Below, piece by piece: positions 41,691 to 53,840 of a stretch of 64,000 nt of DNA. Origin of the DNA: Comamonadaceae bacterium (GTDB lineage: Bacteria > Pseudomonadota > Gammaproteobacteria > Burkholderiales > Burkholderiaceae_C); NCBI GenBank assembly GCA_027484575.1, contig JAIXSQ010000013.1, forward strand, positions 1 through 64,000, read 5' to 3'. Each line of letters begins with the position of its first letter. The stretch's first letter is position 1. Under the pieces are notes generated by a model, which did not search any database, was not told the DNA's origin, and saw nothing but the letters and a program-made list of their open reading frames with translations. A program made the translations under genes and the position numbers.

Positions 41691-42004
41691 GCCACCTTGA
41701 TCTCTTCGCCGCTGGACTTGAACACGCGGACGCGCTTGTCGCCCTCGACCTTGATGCCCACGCGATCGGCCTTGCCGGTGGCGGGGTTGAAGATCGCCAG
41801 GTTCGACTGGTGGATCGGCATGGCCTTCTCCACGATGCCGCCGGTGGTGCCCTTCATCGGGTTCGGCTTGGTGTGCTTCTTGACGAGGTTGATGCCCTCG
41901 ACGACGACCTTCTCGTCGGAAGCGCGCAGGACCACCTTGCCCCGCTTGCCCTTGTCACGCCCTGCCAGGACGATGACCTCGTCGCCTTTGCGAATCTTGT
42001 TCAT
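41687..42004 (-). CDS. rplX: 50S ribosomal protein L24
   Basis: 105 aa assembly initiator; KOW motif near the start ([20 protein letters not shown]). Overlaps rplE by 4 bp. Confidence 0.98.
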   Translation of the reverse strand: MNKIRKGDEVIVLAGRDKGKRGKVVLRASDEKVVVEGINLVKKHTKPNPMKGTTGGIVEKAMPIHQSNLAIFNPATGKADRVGIKVEGDKRVRVFKSSGEEIKVA

Positions 42005-42013
42005 GTCGGTTCC

Positions 42014-42382
42014 TTACAGGACTTCAGGGGCCAGCGACACGATCTTCATGAACTTCTCGGTGCGCAGCTCGCGCGTCACCGGGCCGAAGATGCGGGTGCC
42101 GATCGGCTCCAGCTTGTTGTTCAGGAGGACGGCCGCATTGCCGTCGAACTTGACGAGCGAACCGTCGCCACGACGGATGCCCTTGGCGGTGCGCACGACC
42201 ACGGCGCTGTAGACCTCGCCCTTCTTGACGCGGCCACGCGGGGCGGCTTCCTTGATGCTCACCTTGATGATGTCGCCCACGCTGGCGTAGCGACGCTTGG
42301 AGCCACCGAGCACCTTGATGCACAGGACGGATTTCGCGCCCGTGTTGTCGGCGACTTCGAGCCGGGATTCAGTCTGGATCAT
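42014..42382 (-). CDS. rplN: 50S ribosomal protein L14
   Basis: 122 aa; starts [20 protein letters not shown] and contains the [18 protein letters not shown] segment. First gene of the spc operon here; the S10 operon (rplP-rpmC-rpsQ end) that usually precedes it is absent, and glpD lies upstream. Confidence 0.98.
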   Translation of the reverse strand: MIQTESRLEVADNTGAKSVLCIKVLGGSKRRYASVGDIIKVSIKEAAPRGRVKKGEVYSAVVVRTAKGIRRGDGSLVKFDGNAAVLLNNKLEPIGTRIFGPVTRELRTEKFMKIVSLAPEVL

Positions 42383-42518
42383 GTTGTGTCTTTCCCAACT
42401 TGTCCCCGGGCCTCTCGGCATCAGGGCAGTCTTGGGCCCGTCGCCCCCAGCACGCAAACCACTTGCAGGCCGGAAACGGTGAATGGGCAGAACCTCGCCG
42501 AAAAATGGCGAGCCCGCG

Positions 42519-42546
42519 ATCATGCCGTGTCCACGAGCTTTGTCAA
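42519..42546 (-). promoter_or_regulatory. Candidate promoter of the spc-alpha operons
   Basis: On the minus strand a consensus -35 TTGACA (42541-42546) and a -10 CATGAT (42519-42524) are 16 bp apart. The predicted leader of about 130 nt begins with a hairpin ctcgcc/ggcgag (42493-42511). The rest of the 259-bp gap up to glpD shows no gene. Confidence 0.65.
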
Positions 42547-42641
42547 CCCCCTCGGGGCCGAAAGATGTGCAGGACGGTGCCGGGCTGGCCGGCAGCAGCG
42601 GCCGGCGGCACCGAACTGCTGCCCCCCAAGAGAGCGGCAGT

Positions 42642-44204
42642 TCAGCCGGGCAGGTAACTGGCGGCCAGCGCCCGGAATGCCTCGGCCTGCGGATCGACGC
42701 CGGTTTCCTGCTGCAGGATCGCCGCCACCCGGTCGGCCAGGGAGCCGGCCAGCGCAGCGTCCAGGAACAGCAGGCGGAAGCGCCGCGCCAGCATGTCCTC
42801 GACCGTCCGGGCGTCCTCGTGGCGGGCCGCGTGGCGCACCATCGCCTCGGTCAGGCCCCCTCCCAGGGCCGTCGTGGCGCCCGGCAGCGCGGCCAGCGCG
42901 GCGGCCTCGCTGCCCCACAGGTGGGCGCCCGGCGGGTCGGCCAGAGACACCGGCGCGGCCCCGCCCAGGTCCGCCCCGACCAGCTTCAAGTCAGCAGTCA
43001 CTCCGCGGGAAAGCCCCGCCAAGAGGCCTGCCTGGGCGCAGCGGTCCAGCACGTCCTCGGCCATGGCCCGGTAGGTCGTCCACTTGCCGCCGGTCACGGT
43101 GACCAGCCCGGAGCGGCTGACCAGCACCGTGTGCTCGCGGCTGATCGCCTTGGTCGCGCCCGGCTCGTCGTCGGCCGGCTTGACCAGCGGCCGCAGCCCG
43201 ACCCAGACGCTGCGCAGGTCGGCGCGCCGCGGCGCGCGCACCAGGTAGCGGCCGGCCTCGGCCAGGATGAAGTCCAGTTCCTCGGCGAAGGGCCGGGGCT
43301 CGCGCGGGATGTCTCTGCGCGGCGTGTCGGTGGTGCCCAGGATCAGCTTGCCCAGCCAGGGCACGCCGAACAGCACCCGCCCGTCCGCCGTCCTGGGCAC
43401 CATCAGCGCGTGCCGGCCGGGCAGGAAGGCCTGGTCCACCACCACGTGCACGCCCTGGCTGGGCGCCACCATCGGGCGGGTCGGGCGGCCCAGCGCCTCG
43501 CCGTCGCGCGCGCGCAGCTGGTCGACCCAGACCCCCGTGGCATTGACCACGCAGCGCGCGCGCAGGCTGAAGGCCTCGCCGGTCTCGGCATCCCGCGCGT
43601 GCACCCCGGCGACCTTGCCGTCCTCGTGCAGCAGGCCCGTCACCGGGCACCAGTTGGCGACCACGGCGCCGTGCCGCTGCGCCGTGCGGGCCAGCGCCAC
43701 CGCCAGCCGGGCGTCGTCGAACTGCCCGTCCCAGTACGCCACCCCGCCGTGCAGGCCCTGGGCCCGCAGCGTCGGCAGCGCCCGCAAGGCGGCCTCGCGC
43801 CCCAGGAACCGGGTGGCGCCCAGCGTGGCCCGCCCGGCGATCGCGTCGTACAGCTTCAGCCCCGCGCCGTAGAACGGCGTCTCCCACCAGCGGTAGGACG
43901 GCATCACGAAGGCCAGCGGCTGGGCCAGGTGCGGCGCATTGGCCAGCAGCGTGGTGCGTTCGTGCAGCGCCTCGCGCACCAGCGCGATGTTGCCCTGGGC
44001 CAGGTAGCGCACGCCGCCGTGCACCAGCTTGGTCGCGCGCGAGCTGGTGCCACCGGCGTAGTCGTGCGACTCGAGCAGCGCGACCTTCAGCCCGCGCGAC
44101 GCCGCATCCAGCGCCACGCCCAGCCCGGTGGCACCGCCACCCACCACCACCAGGTCCCAGGCCTGCGGCTGCCGCAGGGCGGCCAACTTCTCCCGACGTT
44201 GCAT
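42642..44204 (-). CDS. glpD: Aerobic glycerol-3-phosphate dehydrogenase
   Basis: 520 aa FAD enzyme of the inner membrane face that oxidises glycerol-3-phosphate to dihydroxyacetone phosphate and feeds electrons to ubiquinone. The FAD fold is [20 protein letters not shown] near residue 20, followed by [17 protein letters not shown]. The C-terminal domain is complete. No glpK or glpF neighbour. The ATG has GACAAT 7 nt upstream and no ribosome binding site. Confidence 0.95.
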   Translation of the reverse strand: MQRREKLAALRQPQAWDLVVVGGGATGLGVALDAASRGLKVALLESHDYAGGTSSRATKLVHGGVRYLAQGNIALVREALHERTTLLANAPHLAQPLAFVMPSYRWWETPFYGAGLKLYDAIAGRATLGATRFLGREAALRALPTLRAQGLHGGVAYWDGQFDDARLAVALARTAQRHGAVVANWCPVTGLLHEDGKVAGVHARDAETGEAFSLRARCVVNATGVWVDQLRARDGEALGRPTRPMVAPSQGVHVVVDQAFLPGRHALMVPRTADGRVLFGVPWLGKLILGTTDTPRRDIPREPRPFAEELDFILAEAGRYLVRAPRRADLRSVWVGLRPLVKPADDEPGATKAISREHTVLVSRSGLVTVTGGKWTTYRAMAEDVLDRCAQAGLLAGLSRGVTADLKLVGADLGGAAPVSLADPPGAHLWGSEAAALAALPGATTALGGGLTEAMVRHAARHEDARTVEDMLARRFRLLFLDAALAGSLADRVAAILQQETGVDPQAEAFRALAASYLPG

Positions 44205-44211
44205 CGCGCCG

Positions 44212-44217
44212 ATTGTC
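44212..44217 (-). promoter_or_regulatory. -10-like hexamer 7 nt before glpD ATG
   Basis: GACAAT on the minus strand ends 7 nt before the ATG at 44204; no Shine-Dalgarno sequence. Fits a leaderless or nearly leaderless mRNA. Confidence 0.35.
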
Positions 44218-44257
44218 CCAGAGCCATCCAGCCCCCGGCCGCTAGACTCGCCGTCCC

Positions 44258-45094
44258 ATGAGCCGCACCCCCCTGCCCCTCGACCGTCCCATCGCCTTCA
44301 TCGGCGGCGGCAACATGGCCAGCGCGATCCTCGGTGGCCTGGTCCGCGAGGGCCTGTCACCGGCCCTGGTCGACGTGGTCGACCCCGGCGACGAGGCCCG
44401 CACCCGGCTGCAGCGCGACTTCGGCGTGGCCGTGCACGCGCAGGCCGGCCCGGCGCTGGCCCGCGCCGCCTTGGTGGTGTGGGCCGTCAAGCCCCAGACC
44501 TTCCGGGACGCCGCGGCGCAGGTGGCACCGCACGCGGCCGGCGCCCTGCACCTGAGCGTGGCCGCCGGCATCCGCTCGGGCGACATCGCGCGCTGGCTGG
44601 GCGCCGAGCGCATCGTGCGGTCCATGCCCAACACGCCGGCGCTGGTGGGCCTGGGCATGACCGCGCTGGTCGGCCGGCCCGCGGTGCAGCCGGCCGACCG
44701 CGCCCTGGTCGAACAGGTGCTGGCGCCCACCGGCCAGCTGCTGTGGGTGCAGGCCGAGGAGCAGCTCGACGCCGTGACGGCGCTGTCGGGCTCGGGCCCG
44801 GCCTACGTCTTCTATTTCATCGAGGCCATGACCGAGGCCGGCGTGGCCATGGGCCTGCCGGCCGAGCAGGCCCGCCAGCTGGCCGTGGGCACGTTCCGCG
44901 GCGCCTCGGAACTGGCCGCCCGCTCCGACGAGCCGCCGTCGGTGCTGCGCGAGCGCGTCACCTCCAAGGGCGGCACCACCTACGCGGCGCTGGAGTCGAT
45001 GCGCGCCGACGGCGTGGCGCCACGCTTCGTCGCCGCCATGCAGGCCGCGTGCAAGCGGGCCACGGAGCTGGGCGACGAGTTCGGCCGCGGCTGA
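44258..45094 (+). CDS. proC: Pyrroline-5-carboxylate reductase
   Basis: 278 aa NAD(P)H enzyme for the last step of proline synthesis. The N-terminal fold has IAFIGGGNMASAILGGLV, and the C-terminal signature ALSGSGPAYVFYFIEAM ... VTSKGGTTYAALE is intact. Divergent from glpD; TAGACT lies 9 nt before the ATG. Confidence 0.96.
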   Translation: MSRTPLPLDRPIAFIGGGNMASAILGGLVREGLSPALVDVVDPGDEARTRLQRDFGVAVHAQAGPALARAALVVWAVKPQTFRDAAAQVAPHAAGALHLSVAAGIRSGDIARWLGAERIVRSMPNTPALVGLGMTALVGRPAVQPADRALVEQVLAPTGQLLWVQAEEQLDAVTALSGSGPAYVFYFIEAMTEAGVAMGLPAEQARQLAVGTFRGASELAARSDEPPSVLRERVTSKGGTTYAALESMRADGVAPRFVAAMQAACKRATELGDEFGRG

Positions 45095-45112
45095 GGCACC
45101 GCGGCCGCGCGC

Positions 45113-46009
45113 TCACTGCAGCGCGTAGCCCGCGGCGATCCCCGCGAAGACGGCGAAGCCCACCCAGTGGTTGAGCCGGAAGGCGCGGAAGCAGCCGTCG
45201 CGGCTGCGGTCGGCGATCAGCCGCCAGTGCCACAGGGCCTGCGCCCCCGCGGCGGCCAGGCCGGCCCAGAACGGCCAGCCCAGCTGCCGGGGCGCCAGCG
45301 CCACGGCCCACACCGCGAGGAAGGCCGCGTAGCACGCCATCACCACCGGCACGTCGGCGCGGCCCAGCGTGATGGCCGAGGTCTGGATGCCCAGCGTCAG
45401 GTCGTCGTCGCGGTCGACCATCGCGTACTCGGTGTCGTAGGCCAGCACCCAGCACAGGTTGCCCGCCAGCAGCACCCAGGCCAGCAGCGGCACCCGCGAC
45501 TGCGTGGCCGCGAACGCCATCGGGATCCCGAAGCTGAAGGCCACCCCCAGCACGGCCTGCGGCATCGACACCACGCGCTTGGCCCAGGGGTAGGCGATCG
45601 CGATCGCCAGCGCCGCGAACGACCAGGCGATGGTGGCGGCATTGGTGGTCAGCACCAGGGCGAAGGCCGCCAGCGCCAGCACTGCGCCCAGGGCCAGCGC
45701 CTCGCGCGTGCCGATGCGCCCCGAGGTCACCGGCCGCTGCGCGGTGCGCTTGACGTGGCGGTCGAAGTCCTGGTCGGCCACGTCGTTCACGCAACAGCCC
45801 GCGCTGCGCATCAGCACGGTGCCGGCGGTGAACACCGCCAGCAGGTGCCAGCCCGGAAAGCCGTGCGCCGCCACCCACAGTGCCGACAGCGTGGGCCACA
45901 GCAGCAGCAGCCAGCCGGCCGGCCGGTCCCAGCGGATCAGGTCCAGGTACAGGCGCAGGCGCCCGGCGCCCGTGGCGCGTTCCACCTGGGCGTCGAGCGT
46001 CCGTCTCAC
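45113..46009 (-). CDS. ubiA: 4-hydroxybenzoate octaprenyltransferase
   Basis: 298 aa membrane enzyme of ubiquinone synthesis with about eight helices. Both Asp-rich prenyl-diphosphate motifs are present: [15 protein letters not shown] and [12 protein letters not shown]. Start GTG 46009 overlaps the peroxidase stop (GTGA), so it is translationally coupled to the DyP gene. Confidence 0.94.
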   Translation of the reverse strand: MRRTLDAQVERATGAGRLRLYLDLIRWDRPAGWLLLLWPTLSALWVAAHGFPGWHLLAVFTAGTVLMRSAGCCVNDVADQDFDRHVKRTAQRPVTSGRIGTREALALGAVLALAAFALVLTTNAATIAWSFAALAIAIAYPWAKRVVSMPQAVLGVAFSFGIPMAFAATQSRVPLLAWVLLAGNLCWVLAYDTEYAMVDRDDDLTLGIQTSAITLGRADVPVVMACYAAFLAVWAVALAPRQLGWPFWAGLAAAGAQALWHWRLIADRSRDGCFRAFRLNHWVGFAVFAGIAAGYALQ

Positions 46010-46947
46010 GGCGCCTCAAAGCCCAGCCGGCGCAGGTCGAGCTGGCCGTCGCGCAGCGGCGGGCACCAGAAGTAGGCCCCGGTCACCGGTTTGGACAGGC
46101 GGAACACGCCGTCGGTGATGCCGTCGTCCAGGCCCGCCATGCGCCGCATCTGCGCCTCGAAGGCGTCGAACGAGCGGCCGAAGGCCACGAACATCAGCCC
46201 GGCCTGGGTGCTGGCCATCCACGGCATCGAGCGGCGCAGCACGAAGGCCTCGGGCTCGAAGCTCTCCTGGGCCGTGCGCTTGACGTGCGCGCTGGCCGGC
46301 GCGTCGTCCAGCTCCTCGTTGTCGGCGAGGCGCCGGCCGATGCAGTGGTCCTGCTCCTGGGTCGGCATGGCGTCGAAGGCGTCCAGGTCGTGGACCCACT
46401 GCTGCACGGCCACGAAGCTGGCGCCGTCCAGCCCTTCCCCCTGGCCATGCACGAAGGCGGCCTGCAGCGCCTCGTCGCCGGTGGGGTTCTCGGTGCCGTC
46501 CTCGAAGCCGGTCAGGTCGCGGCCGAAGCCGGTGCCGGTGTCGTGGCGGTGGCGGAAGCCGTCGACCACGTGCCGCAGCACGAAGGCCGGCGCCAGCGCC
46601 TTCTGCAGCCTGCGCGTGACGTGCAGCAGCTCGCCCAGGTCGTCGCCACGCACCCAGCACCACAGCTGGCCCGGCGTGGCCGGCACCTTCACCAGGCGGC
46701 CGAAGTCCGAGGGGAACTCGTGCAGCCCCGGGACCTCGCCGCCCAGCGCCTGCACCAGCGACGGGCCCAGGCCCAGCACCACGTCGCTGCCGTCGACCAG
46801 CGGCGAGGCCCGGGTGAGCGCGTCCTTGAGCGCCTGCGCGGGCTGCTGGTCGCCGGCCAGGGTGAACAGCACGTAGCGCGCGACGGACGGCACCCCCTCG
46901 AGGATGCCGGGCTGGAAGGTGGAGATGGTGGCAGCGGTGTCTGGCAT
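46006..46947 (-). CDS. Dyp-type haem peroxidase
   Basis: 313 aa, YfeX-like cytoplasmic class. The GxxDG motif is GFEDGTENP; the proximal haem His is probably in [11 protein letters not shown]; an Arg and Phe near the haem follow in VLRRSMPW and YFWCPP. It lies 57 bp downstream of oxyR and before ubiA, which suggests a peroxide response, but no direct OxyR site was identified. Confidence 0.92.
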   Translation of the reverse strand: MPDTAATISTFQPGILEGVPSVARYVLFTLAGDQQPAQALKDALTRASPLVDGSDVVLGLGPSLVQALGGEVPGLHEFPSDFGRLVKVPATPGQLWCWVRGDDLGELLHVTRRLQKALAPAFVLRHVVDGFRHRHDTGTGFGRDLTGFEDGTENPTGDEALQAAFVHGQGEGLDGASFVAVQQWVHDLDAFDAMPTQEQDHCIGRRLADNEELDDAPASAHVKRTAQESFEPEAFVLRRSMPWMASTQAGLMFVAFGRSFDAFEAQMRRMAGLDDGITDGVFRLSKPVTGAYFWCPPLRDGQLDLRRLGFEAP

Positions 46948-47004
46948 GCGGCGATGATGCCCGCGCGCGGCGCAGGCGTGGGACGTCGGGTCGTGTCGGG
47001 CGGG

Positions 47005-47964
47005 CTACGACAGGCGCTTGACGCCCGGCAGCTCGCAACCGTAGACCGCATTGCGCAGCGCGGCGATGGCCTCGTAGCGGGTGAAGCTGCGGCGCCAGGC
47101 CAGCACCACCCGGCGCACCGGCGGGTCGCCGTCGAACGGGATGTAGCGCACGAACTCCTGGTCGTCCCTGCGCCGCTTGCCGTCGGGCTTGGCCTCCAGC
47201 GCATGCTTGGGCACCGACAGCCGGGGCACCAGCGTGATGCCCATGCCGGCCGCCACCATGTGCTTGATGGTCTCCAGCGACGAGCCCTCGAAGCTCTTGC
47301 GGATGCCCTCGGCGTCGCTGGAAAAGCGCGCGAACTCGGGGCAGACCTCCAGCACGTGGTCGCGGAAGCAGTGGCCGGTGCCCAGCAGCAGCATGGTCTC
47401 GGCCTTGAGCTCCTGGGCGGTGATGGTCTTGCGGCTGGCGAGCGGATGGGTCGAGGGCACGGCGGCCAGGAAGGGCTCGTCGTACAGCGGCGCCAGCGCC
47501 AGCCCGGTGTCGGGGAAGGGCTCGGCCATGATGGCGCAGTCGATCTCGCCGGTGCGCAGCATCTCCAGCAGCTTGACCGTGAAGTTCTCCTGCAGCATCA
47601 GCGGCATCTGCGGCGTGCGCTGGATCGCCTGGCGCACCAGGTCGGGCAGCAGGTAGGGGCCGATCGTGTAGATCACGCCCAGCCGCAGCGGGCCGGCCAG
47701 CGGGTCCTTGCCTCGGCGCGCGATCTCCTTGATGGCGGCCGCCTGCTCCAGCACGCTCTGCGCCTGCCGCACGATGTCCTCGCCCAGCGGCGTGACGCTC
47801 ACCTCGTTGGCGCTGCGCTCGAACAGCTTGACCTCCAGCTCGTCCTCGAGCTTCTTGATCGCCACCGACAGCGTGGGCTGCGAGACGAAGCAGGCCTCGG
47901 CCGCCTTGCCGAAATGCTTCTCGCGGGCCACGGCCACGATGTACTTGAGCTCGGTGAGGGTCAT
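47005..47964 (-). CDS. oxyR: Hydrogen peroxide sensor OxyR
   Basis: 319 aa LysR regulator. The redox cysteines are at exactly 199 and 208 (GTGHCFRDHVLEVCPE), the E. coli numbering, and form a disulfide with peroxide. The HTH is MTLTELKYIVAVAREKHFGK with VSQPTLSVAIKKLE. It follows recG by 16 bp, the usual betaproteobacterial recG-oxyR pair. Confidence 0.97.
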   Translation of the reverse strand: MTLTELKYIVAVAREKHFGKAAEACFVSQPTLSVAIKKLEDELEVKLFERSANEVSVTPLGEDIVRQAQSVLEQAAAIKEIARRGKDPLAGPLRLGVIYTIGPYLLPDLVRQAIQRTPQMPLMLQENFTVKLLEMLRTGEIDCAIMAEPFPDTGLALAPLYDEPFLAAVPSTHPLASRKTITAQELKAETMLLLGTGHCFRDHVLEVCPEFARFSSDAEGIRKSFEGSSLETIKHMVAAGMGITLVPRLSVPKHALEAKPDGKRRRDDQEFVRYIPFDGDPPVRRVVLAWRRSFTRYEAIAALRNAVYGCELPGVKRLS

Positions 47965-47980
47965 GGGGTCGGCCGGTGGC

Positions 47981-50074
47981 TCATGCTTTGAGGAACTCGG
48001 ATTTTCCACCCAACCAGCGCGCCTCGTGCCGCGCTGCGGCTTCGGGGTGACGGTCCAGCAGCCGCGGCGCGAGGTCGCGCGCCACCTCCAGCAGCCGGGC
48101 ATCGGCCACCAGGTCGGCAAAGCGCAGCAGCGGCGCGCCCGACTGCCGCGCGCCCAGGAACTCGCCGGGCCCGCGGATCTCCAGGTCGCGGCGCGCGATC
48201 TCGAAGCCGTCGGTGGTCTCGGCCATGGCCTTGAGCCGCGCCCGGGCGGTCTCGCCCAGACGGCCGTTCTCGCCCGGCGCGTACAGCAGCACGCAGGCCG
48301 AGGCCGCCGCGCCCCGGCCCACGCGGCCGCGCAGCTGGTGCAGCTGCGACAGGCCGAAGCGCTCGGCATGCTCGATCACCATCAGCGAGGCATTGGGCAC
48401 GTCGACCCCGACCTCGATCACCGTGGTGGACACCAGCACGCCCATCTGCCCGCCCGTGAACAGGTCCATCACCGCCTTCTTCTCGGCGGGCGGCATGCGC
48501 GAGTGCAGCAGGCCCACCAGCACGCCCGGCAGCGCGGCCGACAGTTCCGCATGGGTGTGCGTGGCATTGCTCAGGTCCAGCGCCTCGCTCTCCTCGATCA
48601 GCGGGCACACCCAGTAGACCTGCCGCCCCTCGGCCAGCTGGCCGCGGATGCGCTCGACCACCTCGCCGCGCCGGCTGTCGGCCACCACCTTGGTGACGAT
48701 GGGCGTGCGGCCAGGCGGCAGTTCGTCGATGGTGGAGACGTCCAGGTCGGCGTAGTAGCTCATGGCCAGCGTCCGCGGGATGGGCGTGGCGGTCATCATC
48801 AGCAGGTGGGGCTCGCTGCCCTGCTCCTGCAGCTTGGAGCGCAGCGCCAGCCGCTGCGCGACGCCGAAGCGGTGCTGCTCGTCGATCAGCGCCAGCGCCA
48901 GCCGCTGGAACTGCACCTGGTCCTGGATCACCGCATGCGTGCCCACCACCAGCGCCGCCTGGCCGCTGGCGATGCGCTCGAGCATCGCGGCGCGCTCCTT
49001 CTTCTTCTGGCCGCCCGTCAGCCAGGCCACCCCCAGGCCGCGCGGCGCCAGCAGCGGCTCGAGCCAGCCCACCAGCTTGCGGAAGTGCTGCTCGGCGAGG
49101 ATCTCGGTGGGAGCCATCAGCGCGCACTGCCAGCCGGCATCGATCGCCACCGTGGCCGCCAGCGCCGCCACCACCGTCTTGCCCGAGCCCACGTCGCCCT
49201 GCAGCAGTCGGTGCATGGGCACGGGTCGGCCCAGGTCGGCCGCGATCTCCTCGCCGACCCGCCGCTGCGCCGCCGTCAGCTGGAACGGCAGCGCCGCCAG
49301 CAGCTGCTCCTGCAGCCCGCCGGGCCGCGTGGGCAGCGCCGGCGCGCGCAGCGCATCGCGCTCGCGCTTGCTGCGCAGCTGCGACAGCTGCTGGGCCAGC
49401 AGCTCCTCGGCCTTCAGCCGCTGCCAGGCCGGGTGGCTGCGGTCCTCCAGCGCGGCCACCGACGCGTCGGGCGGCGGGCGGTGCAGGTGCTCGAGCGCGG
49501 CACGCAGGGTCCAGTCGCCGTGCAGGCCCAGCGCCGGCCGCATCGCGTCGGGCACCGTCTCGGACAGGTCGGCGCGCCCCAGACCGGCCAGCACCGCCTT
49601 GCGCAGGTAGGCCTGCGGCAGCCCGTTCACCGTGGGATAGACCGGCGTCAGCGCGCCGGGCAGCGCCATGCCGGCCGGCCGCACCGTGGGATGCACGATC
49701 TGCCAGCCCCCCAGGAAGCCGCCCTTGGCCTCGCCGCGCACCAGCAGCCGCGTGCCCGTGGCCATGGCCTTCTGGTGCGAGGGATAGAAGGTGAAGAAGC
49801 GCAGCTGGCAGGTCTCGCCGCTGGCGTCGGCCACCGTCACCACCAGCTGGCGGCGCGGGCGGAACGTGACCTGGCTGTCGGTCACCTCGCCTTCGAACTG
49901 CACCGGCTCGCCCGGGCGCGCCTGCCCCAGGGGCACCATGCGGGTCTCGTCCTCCCAGCGCAGGGGCAGGTGCAGCGCCAGGTCGATGTCGCGCACCAGC
50001 CCCAGCTTGCGCAACGCCTTCTGCGGCACCGAGAGGGCCTTGGCGGGCGTGGCGGGGGCCTGGACTGCGGGCAT
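47981..50074 (-). CDS. recG: ATP-dependent DNA helicase RecG
   Basis: 697 aa branch-migration helicase for stalled forks. An N-terminal wedge (OB fold) domain is followed by motif I GDVGSGKT, motif II DEQH (LIDEQHRFG), motif [12 protein letters not shown] and motif [14 protein letters not shown] 50074 ([14 protein letters not shown]) is chosen; an upstream frame runs into the queA promoter. Confidence 0.96.
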   Translation of the reverse strand: MPAVQAPATPAKALSVPQKALRKLGLVRDIDLALHLPLRWEDETRMVPLGQARPGEPVQFEGEVTDSQVTFRPRRQLVVTVADASGETCQLRFFTFYPSHQKAMATGTRLLVRGEAKGGFLGGWQIVHPTVRPAGMALPGALTPVYPTVNGLPQAYLRKAVLAGLGRADLSETVPDAMRPALGLHGDWTLRAALEHLHRPPPDASVAALEDRSHPAWQRLKAEELLAQQLSQLRSKRERDALRAPALPTRPGGLQEQLLAALPFQLTAAQRRVGEEIAADLGRPVPMHRLLQGDVGSGKTVVAALAATVAIDAGWQCALMAPTEILAEQHFRKLVGWLEPLLAPRGLGVAWLTGGQKKKERAAMLERIASGQAALVVGTHAVIQDQVQFQRLALALIDEQHRFGVAQRLALRSKLQEQGSEPHLLMMTATPIPRTLAMSYYADLDVSTIDELPPGRTPIVTKVVADSRRGEVVERIRGQLAEGRQVYWVCPLIEESEALDLSNATHTHAELSAALPGVLVGLLHSRMPPAEKKAVMDLFTGGQMGVLVSTTVIEVGVDVPNASLMVIEHAERFGLSQLHQLRGRVGRGAAASACVLLYAPGENGRLGETARARLKAMAETTDGFEIARRDLEIRGPGEFLGARQSGAPLLRFADLVADARLLEVARDLAPRLLDRHPEAAARHEARWLGGKSEFLKA

Positions 50075-50133
50075 GGTGGACAATTCTGCCCTCCCGTTCC
50101 ACTTGGCACGGACCCGTCCGGTCCTCAAGCAGC

Positions 50134-51177
50134 ATGCGCACCTACACCACGGCGGACTTCGACTTCGCCCTGCCTCCCGAACTGATCGCCCAGCATCCCG
50201 CCGCCGAACGCAGCGCCTCGCGCCTGCTCGATGGCCGCGGCCCCGGCCCCGTCGACCGCGTGTTCCGCGAGCTGCCCTCGCTGCTCGATGCGCGCGACCT
50301 GCTGGTGTTCAACGACACGCAGGTCGTCAAGGCCCGCCTGTACGGCACCAAGCCCACCGGCGGCCGCCTGGAGCTGCTGGTCGAGCGGGTGCTGGCCAAT
50401 GGCCGCGAGGCCGTGGCCCACATGAAGGTGAGCAAGAAGCCCCCCGTCGGCACGGTGCTGCAGATGGACGGCGGCTGGCGCGCCACCCTGCTCGGGCGCT
50501 GGCCCGATGCCGACGGCCCGCTGTTCCGGTTCGGCTTCAGCGACGACGCCTTCGGCGTGATGGAGCGCCACGGCCACGTGCCGCTGCCGCCCTACATCGA
50601 GCACGCGGACACGGCCGAGGACGCCAGCCGCTACCAGACCGTGTTCGCGAAGAATCCCGGCGCGGTGGCGGCGCCGACCGCGGCGCTGCACTTCGACGAG
50701 CGCGTGCTGGCCGACCTGGACGCGCGCGGCGTCGAGCGGGCCAGCCTCACGCTGCACGTGGGCGCGGGCACCTTCCAGCCGGTCAAGGTCGAGAACATCG
50801 CCGAGCACCAGATGCACAGCGAGTGGTACGACGTGCCACCCGCCACGCAGGAGGCCATCGCCCGCTGCCGCGCGCGCGGGGGCCGCGTCGTGGCGGTGGG
50901 CACCACCACCGTGCGCACGCTGGAATCGTGGGCCGCCACCGGCCAGGCCCGCGGCGACACGGCCATCTTCATCACGCCCGGCTTCGACTGGCAGGTGGTG
51001 GACCTGCTGGTCACCAACTTCCACCTGCCCAAGAGCACGCTGATGATGCTGGTGAGCGCCTTCGCCGGCCATGCCCGGGTGATGGCGCTGTACCGGCACG
51101 CGGTGCAGGGCCGCTACCGCTTCTTCTCGTACGGCGACGCGATGCTGCTGCAGCGGCAGCCGGCCGGCACGCCCTAG
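50134..51177 (+). CDS. queA: tRNA preQ1(34) S-adenosylmethionine ribosyltransferase-isomerase
   Basis: 347 aa enzyme making epoxyqueuosine from preQ1 in tRNA with AdoMet. N-terminus [20 protein letters not shown]; contains [21 protein letters not shown], typical of QueA. A GACAAT -10 at about 50077 lies ahead. It works with tgt, 1 kb downstream, but a FecR gene on the other strand separates the two. Confidence 0.96.
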   Translation: MRTYTTADFDFALPPELIAQHPAAERSASRLLDGRGPGPVDRVFRELPSLLDARDLLVFNDTQVVKARLYGTKPTGGRLELLVERVLANGREAVAHMKVSKKPPVGTVLQMDGGWRATLLGRWPDADGPLFRFGFSDDAFGVMERHGHVPLPPYIEHADTAEDASRYQTVFAKNPGAVAAPTAALHFDERVLADLDARGVERASLTLHVGAGTFQPVKVENIAEHQMHSEWYDVPPATQEAIARCRARGGRVVAVGTTTVRTLESWAATGQARGDTAIFITPGFDWQVVDLLVTNFHLPKSTLMMLVSAFAGHARVMALYRHAVQGRYRFFSYGDAMLLQRQPAGTP

Positions 51178-52082
51178 CCGGCGCGGGCCACGCGGCCCGC
51201 CACGCCGTCGATGGCGCCGATGCGCGCCAGCACCGCCTGCGCATCGGCGCTGCTGGCCAGCCCGTCGATGCGCACCTGCAGGCCGTCGGCACGCTCGGCC
51301 ACGCGGGCCGGGTAGCCGGCCAGCCGCAGCCGGCGTGCCAGCGCCAGGGCCGGCGCATGGGAAGGCACCGTGGCCGCCACCACGCGCCACGGGCCGTCCA
51401 GGACGGCCACGCCACGCCCGGCCACCAGCGCCGTCGACCCCAGGAAGGTCTGCAGCTGCTGCGGCGTGGCCTGGCCCACCGGCTGCACCGGCTGCGCGAA
51501 GAAGCGGGCCCAGAACGCGGTGGGCTGGGCCAGCTCGAGGTCGCCCTGGTCGCGCGTGGACAGCGCCACCCGGCCCTCGAACAGGCAGGTGGCGTCGTGC
51601 GCCTCGTCGGTCATGGTCCAGAAGTCGGTGCCGCGGATGCCGATGGTGGCCGAGCGCAGCTGCACCTGCAGCTCGCGCTGCCCGGTCACGCCCGACAGGG
51701 CCGAGGTGGTGAAGCGCAGCATGCCGTCCAGCAGCTGCAGGCGGCCCGACACGGCCGTCGTGCCCGGGCCGGCGACGGCGTCCAGCGCAGGCACCACCAG
51801 CCGGGTCCTGGCGCCCAGGCGCACGGTGCTGCCCTCGGGCAGCCGCAGCGACAGCGCCGCGGCATCGCCGGTCTCCAGCGTGTCCCCGGCGGCCACGGCC
51901 TGGCCCGGCGCCACCGGCTCGCGGGTCTCGCCGCGCGCCACCCAGGCCGGCATCTGCACCGCCTCGACCAACGCCTGGGGGGCGGTGGCCGCCGGGCGGG
52001 GCCGGCTGGCGTGGACGGCAGGGACGAGGCCCGCGCCGGCCAGCGCGGCGGCAGCGGGGGCGAGCAGGTGGCGGCGGCGCAT
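51174..52082 (-). CDS. Periplasmic FecR-domain protein with C-terminal SPOR domain
   Basis: 302 aa. The N-terminus [18 protein letters not shown] is a possible Tat signal ending near VHA-SR. The FecR part (about 45-170) includes [31 protein letters not shown] and [12 protein letters not shown]. The last 75 residues ([28 protein letters not shown] split) look like a SPOR peptidoglycan-binding domain. No sigma factor or TonB receptor is adjacent, so it is probably a cell-wall protein, not an anti-sigma factor. Its 3' end overlaps queA tail to tail by 4 bp. Confidence 0.85.
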   Translation of the reverse strand: MRRRHLLAPAAAALAGAGLVPAVHASRPRPAATAPQALVEAVQMPAWVARGETREPVAPGQAVAAGDTLETGDAAALSLRLPEGSTVRLGARTRLVVPALDAVAGPGTTAVSGRLQLLDGMLRFTTSALSGVTGQRELQVQLRSATIGIRGTDFWTMTDEAHDATCLFEGRVALSTRDQGDLELAQPTAFWARFFAQPVQPVGQATPQQLQTFLGSTALVAGRGVAVLDGPWRVVAATVPSHAPALALARRLRLAGYPARVAERADGLQVRIDGLASSADAQAVLARIGAIDGVAGRVARAG

Positions 52083-52133
52083 CGGGAGTCTCCGGTCAGC
52101 CCAGGTCCTTCGGCCGCGCCAGGGGCACCTTGA

Positions 52134-53315
<1,182 letters not shown>

Positions 53316-53327
53316 TCCGCGCGCGGC

Positions 53328-53831
53328 ATGCGGCCCGTGCAGCGCTGGACCCGCCGCCTGCTCGCGCCGCTGCGCTGGGCGCTGGCGCTGCTGCTGCTGT
53401 TCGAGGAATGGGGCTGGGAGCCGCTGCAGCAGGCGCTGTCGCGGCTGGCGGCCCGGCTGCGGCTGCAGCGGCTCGAGCGGTGGGTCGGTGGCCTGCCGCC
53501 CTGGGGCGCCCTGCTGCTGTTCGGCCTGCCGGCGCTGGCGTTGCTGCCGGTCAAGCTGCTCGCGCTGTGGGCCATCGGCCAGGGCCACGCGCTGCTGGGC
53601 GTGGCGGTGATCGTCGCGGCCAAGCTGGTGGGGACAGCGGTCGTCGCGCGGCTGTACACGCTGACCCAGGCCGCGCTGCTGCGGCTGCCCTGGTTCGCCG
53701 CGCTGCACGCGCACTGGACGGGCTGGAAGCGGGCGCTGCTGGCGCCCGTGCGTGCCAGCTGGCCCTGGCGTGCCGCGCGGGTGCTGCGACGGCGCTGGGC
53801 CCGGCGCCTGCACCGCGCACAACGGCGCTGA
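53328..53831 (+). CDS. Conserved small membrane protein (167 aa)
   Basis: No known family recognised. Two or three hydrophobic segments (about 15-25, 58-77 and 84-103) are flanked by many Arg residues; the C-terminus is an Arg-rich amphipathic tail (RVLRRRWARRLHRAQRR). FEEWGWEPLQQALSRLA near the N-terminus is probably conserved. It follows tgt by 12 bp and is likely co-transcribed. Confidence 0.7.
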   Translation: MRPVQRWTRRLLAPLRWALALLLLFEEWGWEPLQQALSRLAARLRLQRLERWVGGLPPWGALLLFGLPALALLPVKLLALWAIGQGHALLGVAVIVAAKLVGTAVVARLYTLTQAALLRLPWFAALHAHWTGWKRALLAPVRASWPWRAARVLRRRWARRLHRAQRR

Positions 53832-53840
53832 GGGCTCCCC